Shown in pieces: positions 55,314 through 64,000 of a stretch of 64,000 nt of DNA. How positions within the stretch are numbered: the first letter of the stretch is position 1; every line of letters starts with the position of its first letter. Source of the stretch: Lachnospiraceae bacterium (GTDB lineage Bacteria; Bacillota; Clostridia; Lachnospirales; Lachnospiraceae); the NCBI GenBank assembly GCA_024691305.1, contig JAILNS010000046.1:25095-89094 (forward strand), in the 5' to 3' direction. The notes beneath the pieces are model-generated. The model saw only the letters and a list, made by a program, of their open reading frames with translations. It was not told the DNA's origin and did no database searches. A program made the translations under genes and the position numbers.

Positions 55314-57481
55314 TGAAGAAAAGGAATGCCATAATTTATCTGATCGTACTTTTGCTTGTAATGGTCGGTCTTGGATATATGGCAATTTTCGGAGTAGGTG
55401 CAGACAAGAGCGGTTCTGCTTCAAGCATCGATTTAGGACTTGATCTTGCCGGCGGTGTCAGTATCACATATCAGGCAGTAGGCGAAGAAGCCCCTTCCAA
55501 GGAAGATATGGATGATACTATTTATAAGCTTCAGATGAGAGTGCAGAATTACTCGACAGAAGCTCAGGTTTATCAGGAAGGTACAGACCGTATAAACATT
55601 GAGATCCCCGGTGTCAGTGATGCCAACACGATCCTGGAAGAACTCGGTAAACCCGGATCACTTGTTTTTTATGATAAGGATCAAAAAGAAGTCCTTACAG
55701 GTTCCGATGTTGATACCGCAGCTGCGGGATCACAGCAGGACAGCATGGGAAATCAGGAATATGTAGTTCAGCTTACACTTACCGAAGAAGGAACCAAGAA
55801 GTTTGCAGAAGCAACACAGGCTGCAGTTGCAAACCACGATATCATTTATATCGTATATGACGGGGCAATCGTTTCATCTCCTTCGGTGCAGGCAGCGATA
55901 ACCGACGGTAATGCAGTCATAACAGGAATGTCAAGTTATGAAGAAGCAGATACTCTTGCTTCCACTATCCGTATCGGTGGTCTTAAAGTCGAACTTGAAG
56001 AGTTAAGATCAAATGTGGTAGGTGCACAGCTTGGTTCATCTGCTATTCGTACTTCGCTCATAGCCGGTGCTATCGGCCTTTTGCTGGTCATCATCTTTAT
56101 GATCGCCGTTTACAGAATTCCCGGTGTCGCAGCAAGTTTGGCACTTATCCTATATACGATACTTGATGTTATCCTTTTGGATGCATTTGAGATAACTCTT
56201 ACGCTTCCCGGTATAGCCGGTATCATACTTTCTATAGGTATGGCGGTTGATGCGAACGTTATCATATTTGCCAGAGTTAAAGAAGAGATCGGTTCGGGAA
56301 GAACCGTTTCGGATGCTCTTAAAACCGGATTTAAGAAAGCTCTTTCTGCTATCATCGACGGTAATATAACAACGCTTATCGCTGCGATCGTACTGGGTAT
56401 CATGGGTACCGGTTCGATCAAGGGATTTGCACAGACTCTGGCACTCGGTATTTTCTTATCGATGCTCACGGCACTGTTTGTCACCAGGTTTATCATCAGG
56501 ATATTCTATTCACTCGGAGCAGAAGACGTTAAGTTCTATGGTATCGCCAAGGAAAAGAAACCTGTCGATTTCCTTTCGAAGAGATTTGTATTTATCGGTA
56601 TCTCACTTGCTGTTATAGTAATAGGTTTTGTGGTAATGGGAGTTAATTCCGGAAGCGGAAAGAATGCTCTTAATTACAGTCTTGAATTTGTAGGAGGTAC
56701 ATCGACAACTGTTGATTTCCCTGAAGAATATACACTTGACCGGATAGACAGTGAGATAGTTCCTTATATAGAAGACATAACCGGAGACAGCAATGTTCAG
56801 TCTACCAAGGTTGCAGGATCCAATCAGGTAATCTTTAAGACACGTACTTTAAATGTGACCGAAAGAGAAGCATTTGTTACGGCGATGGTAGACAACTTCT
56901 CGGTTGATGAGTCATCGATAACCGCTGAAAGTATCAGCTCGACCATATCAAATGAAATGAGGGCGGATGCTGTAATAGCTATCGTGGTAGCTGCTGTATG
57001 TATGCTGATCTATATCTGGATACGATTCAGTGATGTGAGGTTTGCAGCAAGCTCTGTACTTGCTCTTTTACATGACGTACTTGTCGTACTTGCTTTCTAT
57101 GCAATCGCAAGAGTCAGTGTAGGTAATACCTTTATAGCATGTATGCTTACGATCGTCGGTTATTCGATCAATGCAACGATCGTTATCTTCGACAGGATCA
57201 GAGAGAAATACAGGAGTATGCATGATACCAATGATAAGGCGGAACTCAAGGACCTTGTTAATGAGGCTGTTACCCAGACACTTTCACGAAGCATATTTAC
57301 TTCTTTGACGACATTTATCATGGTTGCATGCCTTTACGTTCTTGGTGTCAGCTCGATCAAGGAGTTTGCGCTTCCGTTGATGGTAGGTATTCTTTGCGGT
57401 ACTTATTCTTCGATATGTCTTGCAGGAGCAATGTGGTATATCTTCAGAACAGTATTTGCAAAAAAGGCAAAAAAAGCCTGA
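55310..57481 (+). CDS. secDF: Protein translocase subunit SecDF (fused)
   Basis: 723 residues, SecD and SecF in one chain. It uses the proton-motive force to complete Sec export. The SecD half starts with SSIDLGLDLAGGVSITYQA, has a P1 region and then six helices with DVILLDAFEITLTLPGIAGIILSIGMAVDANVIIFARVKEE. The SecF half starts near FVGGTSTTVDF and carries NATIVIFDRIREKYRS. The start overlaps the maturase stop by four bases. secDF next to scfA-scfB is a common Clostridial arrangement, and the link may be mere co-transcription. A terminator lies at 57502-57529. Confidence 0.96.
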   Translation: MMKKRNAIIYLIVLLLVMVGLGYMAIFGVGADKSGSASSIDLGLDLAGGVSITYQAVGEEAPSKEDMDDTIYKLQMRVQNYSTEAQVYQEGTDRINIEIPGVSDANTILEELGKPGSLVFYDKDQKEVLTGSDVDTAAAGSQQDSMGNQEYVVQLTLTEEGTKKFAEATQAAVANHDIIYIVYDGAIVSSPSVQAAITDGNAVITGMSSYEEADTLASTIRIGGLKVELEELRSNVVGAQLGSSAIRTSLIAGAIGLLLVIIFMIAVYRIPGVAASLALILYTILDVILLDAFEITLTLPGIAGIILSIGMAVDANVIIFARVKEEIGSGRTVSDALKTGFKKALSAIIDGNITTLIAAIVLGIMGTGSIKGFAQTLALGIFLSMLTALFVTRFIIRIFYSLGAEDVKFYGIAKEKKPVDFLSKRFVFIGISLAVIVIGFVVMGVNSGSGKNALNYSLEFVGGTSTTVDFPEEYTLDRIDSEIVPYIEDITGDSNVQSTKVAGSNQVIFKTRTLNVTEREAFVTAMVDNFSVDESSITAESISSTISNEMRADAVIAIVVAAVCMLIYIWIRFSDVRFAASSVLALLHDVLVVLAFYAIARVSVGNTFIACMLTIVGYSINATIVIFDRIREKYRSMHDTNDKAELKDLVNEAVTQTLSRSIFTSLTTFIMVACLYVLGVSSIKEFALPLMVGILCGTYSSICLAGAMWYIFRTVFAKKAKKA

Positions 57482-57501
57482 ATTATATATCAGATGATTT
57501 T

Positions 57502-57529
57502 AAGGCCATGCTTAAATGCATGGCCTTTT
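57502..57529 (+). terminator. Intrinsic terminator after secDF
   Basis: Ten-base stem AAGGCCATGC (57502-57511) with GCATGGCCTT (57518-57527), loop of six and a four-T run (57526-57529). Confidence 0.85.
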
Positions 57530-57572
57530 GTGTTATTATGATAATAGCTGTTTATAAGAGTGGGGAATGTGT

Positions 57573-59375
57573 ATGTCACAGTGGATGATACAAATGAAAA
57601 GCGCTGATTATAAGGCACTTACCGAAAAATACGGCATAAGTCCCATGCTTGCACGTATCATACGAAACCGAGGCATGGTAACGGATGAAGAATTTGGTCA
57701 GTACTTAAACGGTACCTTAGATGATCTTCATGATACCTCTAAGATGACGGATATGGTCAAAGCCTGTTCTCTTATACAACAGTATATATCCGAGGGTCTT
57801 AAATTTCGTATTATTGGTGACTATGATGTAGACGGCATATGCTCTACATATATTCTTATGCGTGGACTCAAGAAATGCGGTGCGGACGTCGATTATGCCA
57901 TCCCTCATCGCGTTCACGACGGTTACGGGATAAACGATAATCTGATAGATAAGGCTCATGAGGACGGTATAAACGTTATAATCACCTGCGATAACGGTAT
58001 AGCAGCCTGCGATCAGGTTCAGCATGCCTACAATCTGGGTATACATGTCATAGTTACCGATCACCATGAGATCCCATATGATGAGGATGAGGATACCGGC
58101 GAAAGACTGGAGATACTGCCTCCCGCCGAGGCTGTTGTAGATCCTCACAGGGAGGATGATAAATATCCTTTTAGCGGTATATGCGGGGCAGTAGTTGCCT
58201 GGAAACTCATAGGGCTGCTTCTTCCAATGTGCGGTATGTCCAGGACGGAATCAGATACTCTTACCGGAGAACTTCTTGAGGAAGCGGCACTTGCTACGGT
58301 GTGCGATGTAATGGAACTTAAGGATGAGAACCGTATAATCGTAAAAGAAGGCTTACGACGCATACAAAATACAACGAATACCGGATTAAGAAGTCTTATC
58401 AATGCGGTAGGCCTGGATGGCAAAAAGATAACAACATACAGTTTTGGTTTTATATTGGGACCGTGTATGAATGCAGCAGGAAGGCTTGACAGTGCCTCAG
58501 CATCATTGGAACTTCTTCTTAGTGAAGATAAAAACGAGGCGGCACTTATTGCAGGTAAACTTAAGTCTTATAATGACGAAAGAAAGGCTGTTACCGAAAC
58601 CGGTATAAAAAGAGCAATAGAAGATATTGAGAATTCGCCTGTTGGGAGGAATAAAGTTCTGGTAATTTATCTGGCCGGAGTCCATGAGAGTGTAGTGGGA
58701 CTTATTGCGGGTAAGATCCGTGAGCGCTATGAAAAGCCGGTGATAGTCTTTACCGACGGAGAAGAAGGGATCAAAGGTTCAGGCAGGTCTATAGAAGCTT
58801 ACAATATGTATGAAGAACTTGCAAAACATAAGGATCTGTACAGCAAGTTCGGAGGTCATAAGATGGCAGCAGGTCTTACCCTTGCAGGAGATGATGTGGA
58901 TGAGCTGCGGTACCGACTTAATGCTGCATGTACTTTGAGCGATGATGATCTTGTCACTAAGACCATGATAGATCTGGAAATGCCATTTAAGTATGTCACA
59001 TACTCTTTTATCGAAGAACTGACAAGGCTTGAGCCGTGCGGAAACGGTAATCCCAGACCGGTATTTGCGTTAAGAGGCTTACGTGTTGAAAGGGTAAAAC
59101 GCGGCGGTAATGAACGCTCACCGCTCAATGTGTATGTAAGAGATGCAGATAACCGCCGGTGGAACCTCAAACTGTTTGACAGAGAAAACGCCTTTTTGGA
59201 TGGCGCGGATGCAGTATACGGTATGGGGACTGCAGGGGATCTGTGTGACGGGACAGCCGAAGGTGTCATAATTGACGTTATATACAATCCCGCGGTAAAT
59301 GAATATCGGGGAGAGAGTAATTTGGAATTAACAGTAAATGATTACAGGTTTAAGAAGGAGGATCAGGATGTTTAA
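57573..59375 (+). CDS. recJ: Single-stranded-DNA-specific exonuclease RecJ
   Basis: 600 residues. RecJ digests single-stranded DNA 5' to 3' in recombination and repair. The DHH phosphoesterase motifs are GDYDVDGICST, TCDNGIAA and VTDHHEIP; the DHHA1 domain includes GFILGPCMNAAGRLDSA and SGRSIEAYNMYEEL with FGGHKMAAGL; an OB-type domain follows. The ATG at 57573 is downstream of GGGG by seven bases; an ATG at 57567 has no spacing. It starts after the secDF terminator and ends inside the oxidoreductase start. Confidence 0.95.
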   Translation: MSQWMIQMKSADYKALTEKYGISPMLARIIRNRGMVTDEEFGQYLNGTLDDLHDTSKMTDMVKACSLIQQYISEGLKFRIIGDYDVDGICSTYILMRGLKKCGADVDYAIPHRVHDGYGINDNLIDKAHEDGINVIITCDNGIAACDQVQHAYNLGIHVIVTDHHEIPYDEDEDTGERLEILPPAEAVVDPHREDDKYPFSGICGAVVAWKLIGLLLPMCGMSRTESDTLTGELLEEAALATVCDVMELKDENRIIVKEGLRRIQNTTNTGLRSLINAVGLDGKKITTYSFGFILGPCMNAAGRLDSASASLELLLSEDKNEAALIAGKLKSYNDERKAVTETGIKRAIEDIENSPVGRNKVLVIYLAGVHESVVGLIAGKIRERYEKPVIVFTDGEEGIKGSGRSIEAYNMYEELAKHKDLYSKFGGHKMAAGLTLAGDDVDELRYRLNAACTLSDDDLVTKTMIDLEMPFKYVTYSFIEELTRLEPCGNGNPRPVFALRGLRVERVKRGGNERSPLNVYVRDADNRRWNLKLFDRENAFLDGADAVYGMGTAGDLCDGTAEGVIIDVIYNPAVNEYRGESNLELTVNDYRFKKEDQDV

Positions 59376-60348
59376 GATGGCGATACTCGGTGCGGGCGGT
59401 ATAGCCGGCACAATGGCAAGGACAATAGCACGGATGGATGAAGTAGAGAGCTATGCGATAGGTTCAAGAAATATATCCAAGGCTGAAGAGTTTGCTAAAG
59501 AATACGGCTTTACCAAGGCATACGGCTCATATGAAGAGATGCTTGCAGATCCTAAAATAGATTTGGTATATATAGCCGTACCTCATTCCCATCATCATCA
59601 GTGGACGATTGCAGCACTTAATGCGGGCAAAAACGTACTTTGCGAAAAGGCATTTGCGGTAAACGAAAAACAGACGAGAGAGATGATCGAACTCGCAGAG
59701 AGTAAGGGACTTTTGCTTACCGAGGCAATATGGACCAGATATATGCCCTCAAGAAGGATGATAACCGAACTGATCGAGAGCGGGATAATCGGACGCATTA
59801 CCACGGTTTCTGCAAACTTAGGGTATAAGATCGATATGAACGAAAGACTCGTGAAACCTGAACTTGCAGGCGGATGCCTTCTTGATCTTACTGTTTATCC
59901 TCTTAACTTTGCGAGTATGGTATGGGGCGATGACATAAAGAAGATATCCGCTTCATGCGTCATGACCGATACAGGTGTTGACGGACAGGATACTGTGATG
60001 ATCGAGTATGGAGATGGCCGTATGGCAAGCATGTTTACTACCATGTATTCCGTCACGAACCGAATGGGGCTTATATGCGGTACCGACGGATATATAGAGG
60101 TTCAAAACATCAATAACCCCGAGCAGATACGCGTATATTCTCCCGATGCCAGTGGACACAGGCTTATTAAATGTCTTGATGTTCCCGAGCAGATAAGCGG
60201 ATATGAATACGAAGTTCTTGCCAGTATGAAGGCTATAAAAGAGGGCAAAACCGAGTGTCCTGAGATGCCTCATTCACAGACCATACAGATCATGTGCCAG
60301 ATGGATGAGATCCGCAGGCAATTCGGTATCGTATATCCGTTTGAGTAA
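59368..60348 (+). CDS. Gfo/Idh/MocA family oxidoreductase
   Basis: 326 residues. Rossmann domain MAILGAGGIAGTMARTI, EK-motif VLCEKAFAVNEKQT, C-terminal domain with EAIWTRYMPSRRMI and LDLTVYPLNF, typical of the trans-1,2-dihydrobenzenediol dehydrogenase-like subgroup. The substrate is probably a sugar or polyol, which is inference. The ATG at 59368 has AAGGAGGA five bases upstream and overlaps the recJ stop. The following dCMP deaminase gene has its own -10 box, so this may be the end of the recJ transcript. Confidence 0.85.
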   Translation: MFKMAILGAGGIAGTMARTIARMDEVESYAIGSRNISKAEEFAKEYGFTKAYGSYEEMLADPKIDLVYIAVPHSHHHQWTIAALNAGKNVLCEKAFAVNEKQTREMIELAESKGLLLTEAIWTRYMPSRRMITELIESGIIGRITTVSANLGYKIDMNERLVKPELAGGCLLDLTVYPLNFASMVWGDDIKKISASCVMTDTGVDGQDTVMIEYGDGRMASMFTTMYSVTNRMGLICGTDGYIEVQNINNPEQIRVYSPDASGHRLIKCLDVPEQISGYEYEVLASMKAIKEGKTECPEMPHSQTIQIMCQMDEIRRQFGIVYPFE

Positions 60349-60356
60349 ACGTGTGA

Positions 60357-60362
60357 TATAAT
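60357..60362 (+). promoter_or_regulatory. Extended -10 box directly before the dCMP deaminase gene
   Basis: TGA then TATAAT (60357-60362), an extended -10 without a clear -35. The ATG at 60370 is seven bases downstream, so transcription would begin at about the first base of the gene. Confidence 0.5.
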
Positions 60363-60369
60363 AAAGACT

Positions 60370-60864
60370 ATGGAAAATAAGAGACGAGACAAGATTAATT
60401 ATTATCTGGATCTTGCCGAGGTGGTTGCTCAGCGCGGTACATGTTTAAGAAGAAATTACGGTGCCGTTATAGTCAAAAACGATGAGGTGATATCATCGGG
60501 CTATGTAGGAGCCCCCAGAGGCAGACAGAACTGTTCGGACCTTGGAGTGTGCGTGAGAGAAAAGCTTATGATCCCCCGGGGGGAGAGATATGAGCTGTGC
60601 AGGAGCGTACATGCAGAGGCAAATGCGATAATATCAGCACCGAGACATGAGATGATCGGAGCGGCACTTTTCCTGGCAGGAAAGGATGCACGCACGGGAG
60701 AGTATGTGGAGAATTCCAATTGTTGTTCGATGTGCAAACGGCTTGTTATAAACGCCGGGATCGTCACGGTCTATGTCAGGGATGACAGAGATCATTATCG
60801 CAAGATCGATGTGCAGGACTGGATAGATAATGATGAGTCTGTAGAGGGCGTTACAGGATATTAA
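60370..60864 (+). CDS. Deoxycytidylate (dCMP) deaminase family protein
   Basis: 164 residues. The zinc and proton-shuttle motif is SVHAEANAI and the CxxC pair is in CCSMCKRLVINAGI. It deaminates dCMP to dUMP, feeding dTMP synthesis. The start MENKRRDKINYYLDLAEVVAQRGTCLRRN is the usual family opening. There is no clear ribosome site before the ATG, and the -10 box sits immediately upstream, consistent with a leaderless mRNA. glgA begins 22 bases after its stop. Confidence 0.9.
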   Translation: MENKRRDKINYYLDLAEVVAQRGTCLRRNYGAVIVKNDEVISSGYVGAPRGRQNCSDLGVCVREKLMIPRGERYELCRSVHAEANAIISAPRHEMIGAALFLAGKDARTGEYVENSNCCSMCKRLVINAGIVTVYVRDDRDHYRKIDVQDWIDNDESVEGVTGY

Positions 60865-60886
60865 ACATACGGAGGTATTGAGCAGG

Positions 60887-62332
60887 ATGAAGAACATATT
60901 GTTCGTGGCATCAGAGGGAGTTCCTTTTGTTAAGACCGGAGGACTTGCCGATGTAGTGGGTTCACTGCCCAAGTGTATCGATAAGAAATATTTTGATGTG
61001 AGAGTAATACTTCCCAAGTATACATCCATCAAGCCGGAACTTAAGGAAAAGATGGAGTATGTTACCCATTTTTATATGGATTTCCATTGGAAAAATGAGT
61101 ATGTCGGAGTCCTTAAGGCTGTAGTGGATGGCGTTACATATTATTTCATCGATGATGAAATGTATTTCGGTGGCTCAAGCGTATACGGAAACGATCCTCT
61201 TTTTGAAATAGAGAGATATGCATATTTTTGCAAGGCTGCATTATCGATCCTTCCCGTGATAGATTTCAGACCCGATCTTATACATTGCCATGACTGGCAG
61301 ACAGGCCTTATTCCCGTATACTTAAAAGAGCGTTTTGCCGGCGGAGAATTCTATCGGGGCATCAAGACTGTAATGACCATACATAATCTTAAGTTCCAGG
61401 GTAAATGGAGCGTAAAGGATGTTATGGATATAACCGGTCTTCCCGGATATTACTTCACTTCCGATAAACTGGAAGCATACAAGGATGCCAACCTGTTAAA
61501 GGGCGGACTCGTATATGCGGATGCGATCACAACAGTATCAGCCACATATGCACAGGAGATCAGAACATCCTTCTACGGTGAAGGTCTTGACGGACTGCTT
61601 AATGCACGTGCCGGCGATCTTCGAGGTATTGTAAACGGTATCGATACCGAGGTATTTAATCCCGAGACGGATAAGCATCTGCCTCATCCTTATAATGCTA
61701 TAAACTTCCGCAAGGAAAAAGTTAAAAACAAAAAAGCACTTCAGGAAGAACTCGGGCTTGAGGTAAATGATAAGACCATGATGATCGGACTTGTATCCAG
61801 ACTTACCGATCAGAAAGGCTTTGACCTGATCGCTTATATCATGGATGAACTTTGTCAGGATGATATACAGATAGTGGTCTTGGGAACAGGTGAAGAGCAG
61901 TATGAGAACATGTTCCGTCACTTTGACTGGAAGTATTCCAATAAGGTATCCGCGAACATTTATTACTCCGATGAACTGTCTCATAAGATTTATGGCAGCT
62001 GCGATGCGTTCCTTATGCCGTCATTGTTTGAGCCATGCGGACTTTCACAGCTCATGGCATTAAGATACGGTACGGTACCGATCGTAAGAGAGACCGGCGG
62101 ACTCAAAGATACCGTTGAACCTTATAATGAGTATGAGAACAAAGGTACAGGTTTTTCTTTTGTAAATTACAATGCGCATGAAATGCTTGCAACGATCCGC
62201 TACGCAGAACATGTATATTACGACAATAAGCGTGAATGGAACAAGATCATAGACAGAGGCATGGCCGCTGATTTCTCGTGGCAGTCTTCAGCTAACAAAT
62301 ATCAGGAAATGTACGATTGGTTGATAGGCTAG
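60887..62332 (+). CDS. glgA: Glycogen synthase (ADP-glucose type)
   Basis: 481 residues, GT5. It extends glycogen from ADP-glucose. Motifs include KTGGLADVVGSLP near the N-terminus (ADP-glucose binding), HCHDWQTGLIP, a HNLKFQG segment and SLFEPCGLSQLMALRYGT near the C-terminus. GGAGG lies 11 bases before ATG 60887; a TTG at 60878 in frame is only two bases from it. No glgC or glgD genes are adjacent. Two terminator candidates follow. Confidence 0.93.
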   Translation: MKNILFVASEGVPFVKTGGLADVVGSLPKCIDKKYFDVRVILPKYTSIKPELKEKMEYVTHFYMDFHWKNEYVGVLKAVVDGVTYYFIDDEMYFGGSSVYGNDPLFEIERYAYFCKAALSILPVIDFRPDLIHCHDWQTGLIPVYLKERFAGGEFYRGIKTVMTIHNLKFQGKWSVKDVMDITGLPGYYFTSDKLEAYKDANLLKGGLVYADAITTVSATYAQEIRTSFYGEGLDGLLNARAGDLRGIVNGIDTEVFNPETDKHLPHPYNAINFRKEKVKNKKALQEELGLEVNDKTMMIGLVSRLTDQKGFDLIAYIMDELCQDDIQIVVLGTGEEQYENMFRHFDWKYSNKVSANIYYSDELSHKIYGSCDAFLMPSLFEPCGLSQLMALRYGTVPIVRETGGLKDTVEPYNEYENKGTGFSFVNYNAHEMLATIRYAEHVYYDNKREWNKIIDRGMAADFSWQSSANKYQEMYDWLIG

Positions 62333-62401
62333 GCTTAAAGCCGCATGAACACTGGCGAGTGTGTGAAAGTTTTTCTGTAAATGAGATATCCTAAGATAAT
62401 T

Positions 62402-62444
62402 ACGAGCTGAATGGTGGTTAAATATCTATTGTTCAGCTCGTTTT
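62402..62444 (+). terminator. Possible terminator after glgA
   Basis: Ten-base stem ACGAGCTGAA (62402-62411) with TTCAGCTCGT (62432-62441), 20-base loop, T run 62441-62444. The long loop lowers confidence. Confidence 0.6.
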
Positions 62445-62552
62445 GACTATATATAATTCCGTGAATTTCGTCAAGCGTTATGTTAGAATGAATGCATATT
62501 ATATTACAGGATAACCTGCAACGAATATAGCGCAACGGTTTTTAGTTTTAAT

Positions 62553-62579
62553 AAAGGTCGGGCAAAAGCCCGACCTTTT
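62553..62579. terminator. Bidirectional terminator between glgA and the small minus-strand gene
   Basis: Eleven-base stem AAAGGTCGGGC (62553-62563) and GCCCGACCTTT (62568-62578), loop AAAA. It serves the convergent minus-strand gene ending at 62600 and the plus strand transcript. Confidence 0.85.
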
Positions 62580-62599
62580 AACCAGAGTATAAATACTGT

Positions 62600-62836
62600 T
62601 TACATTGCTGCCAGGTATTCTAACATCATTACGGAGTCCTCAGGATTGAGGAAGAAGAGTTCAATTTCATTGATCTTTCCGTCAGCATACGATGCTGCGA
62701 CAGTATCGAGTTGTTTGTGATTATTGTCTACAAGAGACATGTGCATTCCCTGTTTGTTTACTAATTCTACATTACCTTTGCATCCGGTGAGTCTGTTAAA
62801 AAAAGCTTTAGTGTCCTGAATATTATAAATCTTCAT
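62600..62836 (-). CDS. Small conserved-looking protein of 78 residues
   Basis: 78 residues, no named domain. It starts MKIYNIQDTKAFFNRLTGCKGNVELV and ends with FFLNPEDSVMMLEYLAAM. I have seen similar short proteins in Lachnospiraceae with an MKIYNI start, but no function is known to me. A strong AAGGAGGT ribosome site is seven bases before the ATG, so it is translated. It is convergent with glgA and terminated by the shared hairpin at 62553-62579. Confidence 0.75.
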   Translation of the reverse strand: MKIYNIQDTKAFFNRLTGCKGNVELVNKQGMHMSLVDNNHKQLDTVAASYADGKINEIELFFLNPEDSVMMLEYLAAM

Positions 62837-62968
62837 AACCGATACCTCCTTATCTGTGGCTGGAAATGGGATGTTTTGTTTCTTTCTGGTTATATTATCA
62901 CTGTTTTACCTCCATAATACTATCCGCTTTAAAGACAAATTATATAATAATACGGCAATTGTTATATA

Positions 62969-62998
62969 TTGAAAAAGCGCGAATTTGGGGTGTATAAT
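62969..62998 (+). promoter_or_regulatory. Sigma-A promoter for the AraC-family gene
   Basis: TTGAAA (62969-62974), 18-base spacer, TATAAT (62993-62998), 39 bases before the ATG. Confidence 0.7.
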
Positions 62999-63036
62999 AT
63001 AACAAATAAGACATACGATCATAGAAAGAGGGAAAA

Positions 63037-63942
63037 ATGATATCCACAGAGAGTTTCAAGGTAAATGAAAACAGGAAGGAACTATTAAGCAATGAGCCGG
63101 GAATACTGCCGTGTATATGCAAATATGTTGATTTTGAGCATTATGTCGGAAACTGTGTTCCGTGGCACTGGCATCAATGGTTTGAAATCAATTATCAGGT
63201 AGAAGGAGAGTCGGTGAGTCGGATTGGACAGGAGTCATTATATATGTCTCCGGGAGATGCTGTATTTATTAATGCAAATGTCCTCCATTCGGTCGACTCT
63301 GTTAAAGATATACTTCCGAAGTATTATACATTGTTTTTTGATATGGACTTTCTTACCGGGGGATTCAATACCGTTTACAGTCAGAAATATGTTATGCCCG
63401 TATTGAGTTCAACAATGGTAAAGTCGTTCGCTATAAGGCCGGATAGTTCGACCGGAATAAGAATGTTAGGATGCATTGCGGATCTTATAGAACTGTTTGA
63501 TAATGAACCTTTCGGATTTGAATTTAAGATCAGGTCTCGATTAAGTGATTTCTGGATCTTATTGTTAGAGGGAACAGAGGAAATAAGGCGTAAAAGTTCC
63601 AATGCCACGAAGATGGATGATAGTAAGATGAGAAATATGATGGAATTCATAGAAAATCATTATTTCGAAAAGATACAGGTAGAAGATATTGCAGGAGCGG
63701 CAGGAGTCAGTGCCCGAGAGTGTACGAGATGTTTTTCGAAAGTGATCGGTCAGCCACCTATTGATTATCTTAACCGTTTTAGAATCCGACAGGCAGCCGG
63801 AATGTTGGTGGAGACCGATCGCACGATCGGAGATATATCTGAGAGGTGCGGATTTGTATCAGATAGTTATTTTGGCAAGATGTTCAAAGAACTAATGGGG
63901 TGTACCCCAAGTAATTATCGAAAAGGGCGGATTACCGGTTGA
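63037..63942 (+). CDS. AraC family transcriptional regulator
   Basis: 301 residues. The N-terminal half (about 35-130) is a cupin-like ligand-binding domain with the pattern WHWHQWFEINYQVEGE, SPGDAVFINANVLHSV. The C-terminal 100 residues form two helix-turn-helix motifs (ENHYFEKIQVEDIAGAAGVSARECTRCF and RTIGDISERCGFVSDSYFGKMFK), the AraC signature. Members bind two half-sites and often regulate sugar utilisation genes. The ATG follows AGAGGG by about six bases. The target is not evident, and the window ends 58 bases after the gene. Confidence 0.92.
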   Translation: MISTESFKVNENRKELLSNEPGILPCICKYVDFEHYVGNCVPWHWHQWFEINYQVEGESVSRIGQESLYMSPGDAVFINANVLHSVDSVKDILPKYYTLFFDMDFLTGGFNTVYSQKYVMPVLSSTMVKSFAIRPDSSTGIRMLGCIADLIELFDNEPFGFEFKIRSRLSDFWILLLEGTEEIRRKSSNATKMDDSKMRNMMEFIENHYFEKIQVEDIAGAAGVSARECTRCFSKVIGQPPIDYLNRFRIRQAAGMLVETDRTIGDISERCGFVSDSYFGKMFKELMGCTPSNYRKGRITG

Positions 63943-64000
63943 GAAGATTATAAGAGAAAGAACCCGATATATTCAAATTTGGCTGGCTTGAGTGTTGGTG

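Noticed and set aside
1..64000. tRNA, rRNA, insertion sequence or prophage genes
   Set aside because: No tRNA cloverleaf, transposase, integrase or phage structural gene was recognised by eye. A covariance search would be needed to exclude a small RNA.

Overview
The window looks like chromosome of a motile, low-to-medium-GC member of the Clostridia, most probably Lachnospiraceae (Butyrivibrio/Roseburia-like). The basis is the histidyl-tRNA synthetase variant with an RGMSYYTG loop, a fused SecDF next to a SCIFF peptide and its radical SAM maturase, a 58-residue S21, many Cache-type chemoreceptors and sigma-A style promoters. The genus is an inference. I see no rRNA, tRNA, CRISPR array, phage or insertion sequence, and no gene-free stretch above 300 bases. 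Most of the window is housekeeping, and the oddities are inside individual genes.

Layout. 1-9.6 kb: an AEC permease cut by the window edge, a phosphopantetheinyl transferase, then hisS, an EamA exporter, an SseB-family protein, a lipoprotein, glyS and alaS. 9.6-12.6 kb: an acyltransferase, an SH3 lipoprotein plus amidase that read as one gene broken by an in-frame stop, and an oxidoreductase. 12.6-17.8 kb: rpsU, a membrane-anchored phosphoesterase, scpA-scpB, an unknown gene, an orphan histidine kinase and a lipoprotein. 17.8-24.3 kb: cheV, a membrane EAL phosphodiesterase and a 1101-residue repeat protein. 24.3-29.8 kb: hisH-hisF-ung-helD-lysA, closely packed.

29.9-45.7 kb: three chemoreceptors, each with its own promoter, interspersed with ApbE, a GH25-like protein with a split barrel, an AP2/HNH-derived DNA-binding protein, thrC, a double-receiver protein and a beta-mannosidase. 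45.8-53.5 kb: a rhomboid-like zinc-ribbon protein, a truncated sigma-70-like protein, an M16C peptidase, a DUF4349 lipoprotein, era and recO. 53.6-64 kb: the SCIFF peptide and maturase with secDF, then recJ, an oxidoreductase, a dCMP deaminase, glgA, a small conserved protein on the minus strand and an AraC regulator.

The most interesting items are four. One is a sigma-70-like protein (46625-47383) that keeps region 1 and the core-binding region 2.1-2.2 but has no promoter-recognition parts. The second is the repeat protein next to cheV, whose six repeats resemble the CheY-binding motif of FliM/FliY. The third is an AP2-HNH protein with its catalytic His lost. The fourth is a GH25 protein with a Thr/Ser-rich insert in the barrel and a missing catalytic Asp. 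All motif readings were made by eye and no database search was run.
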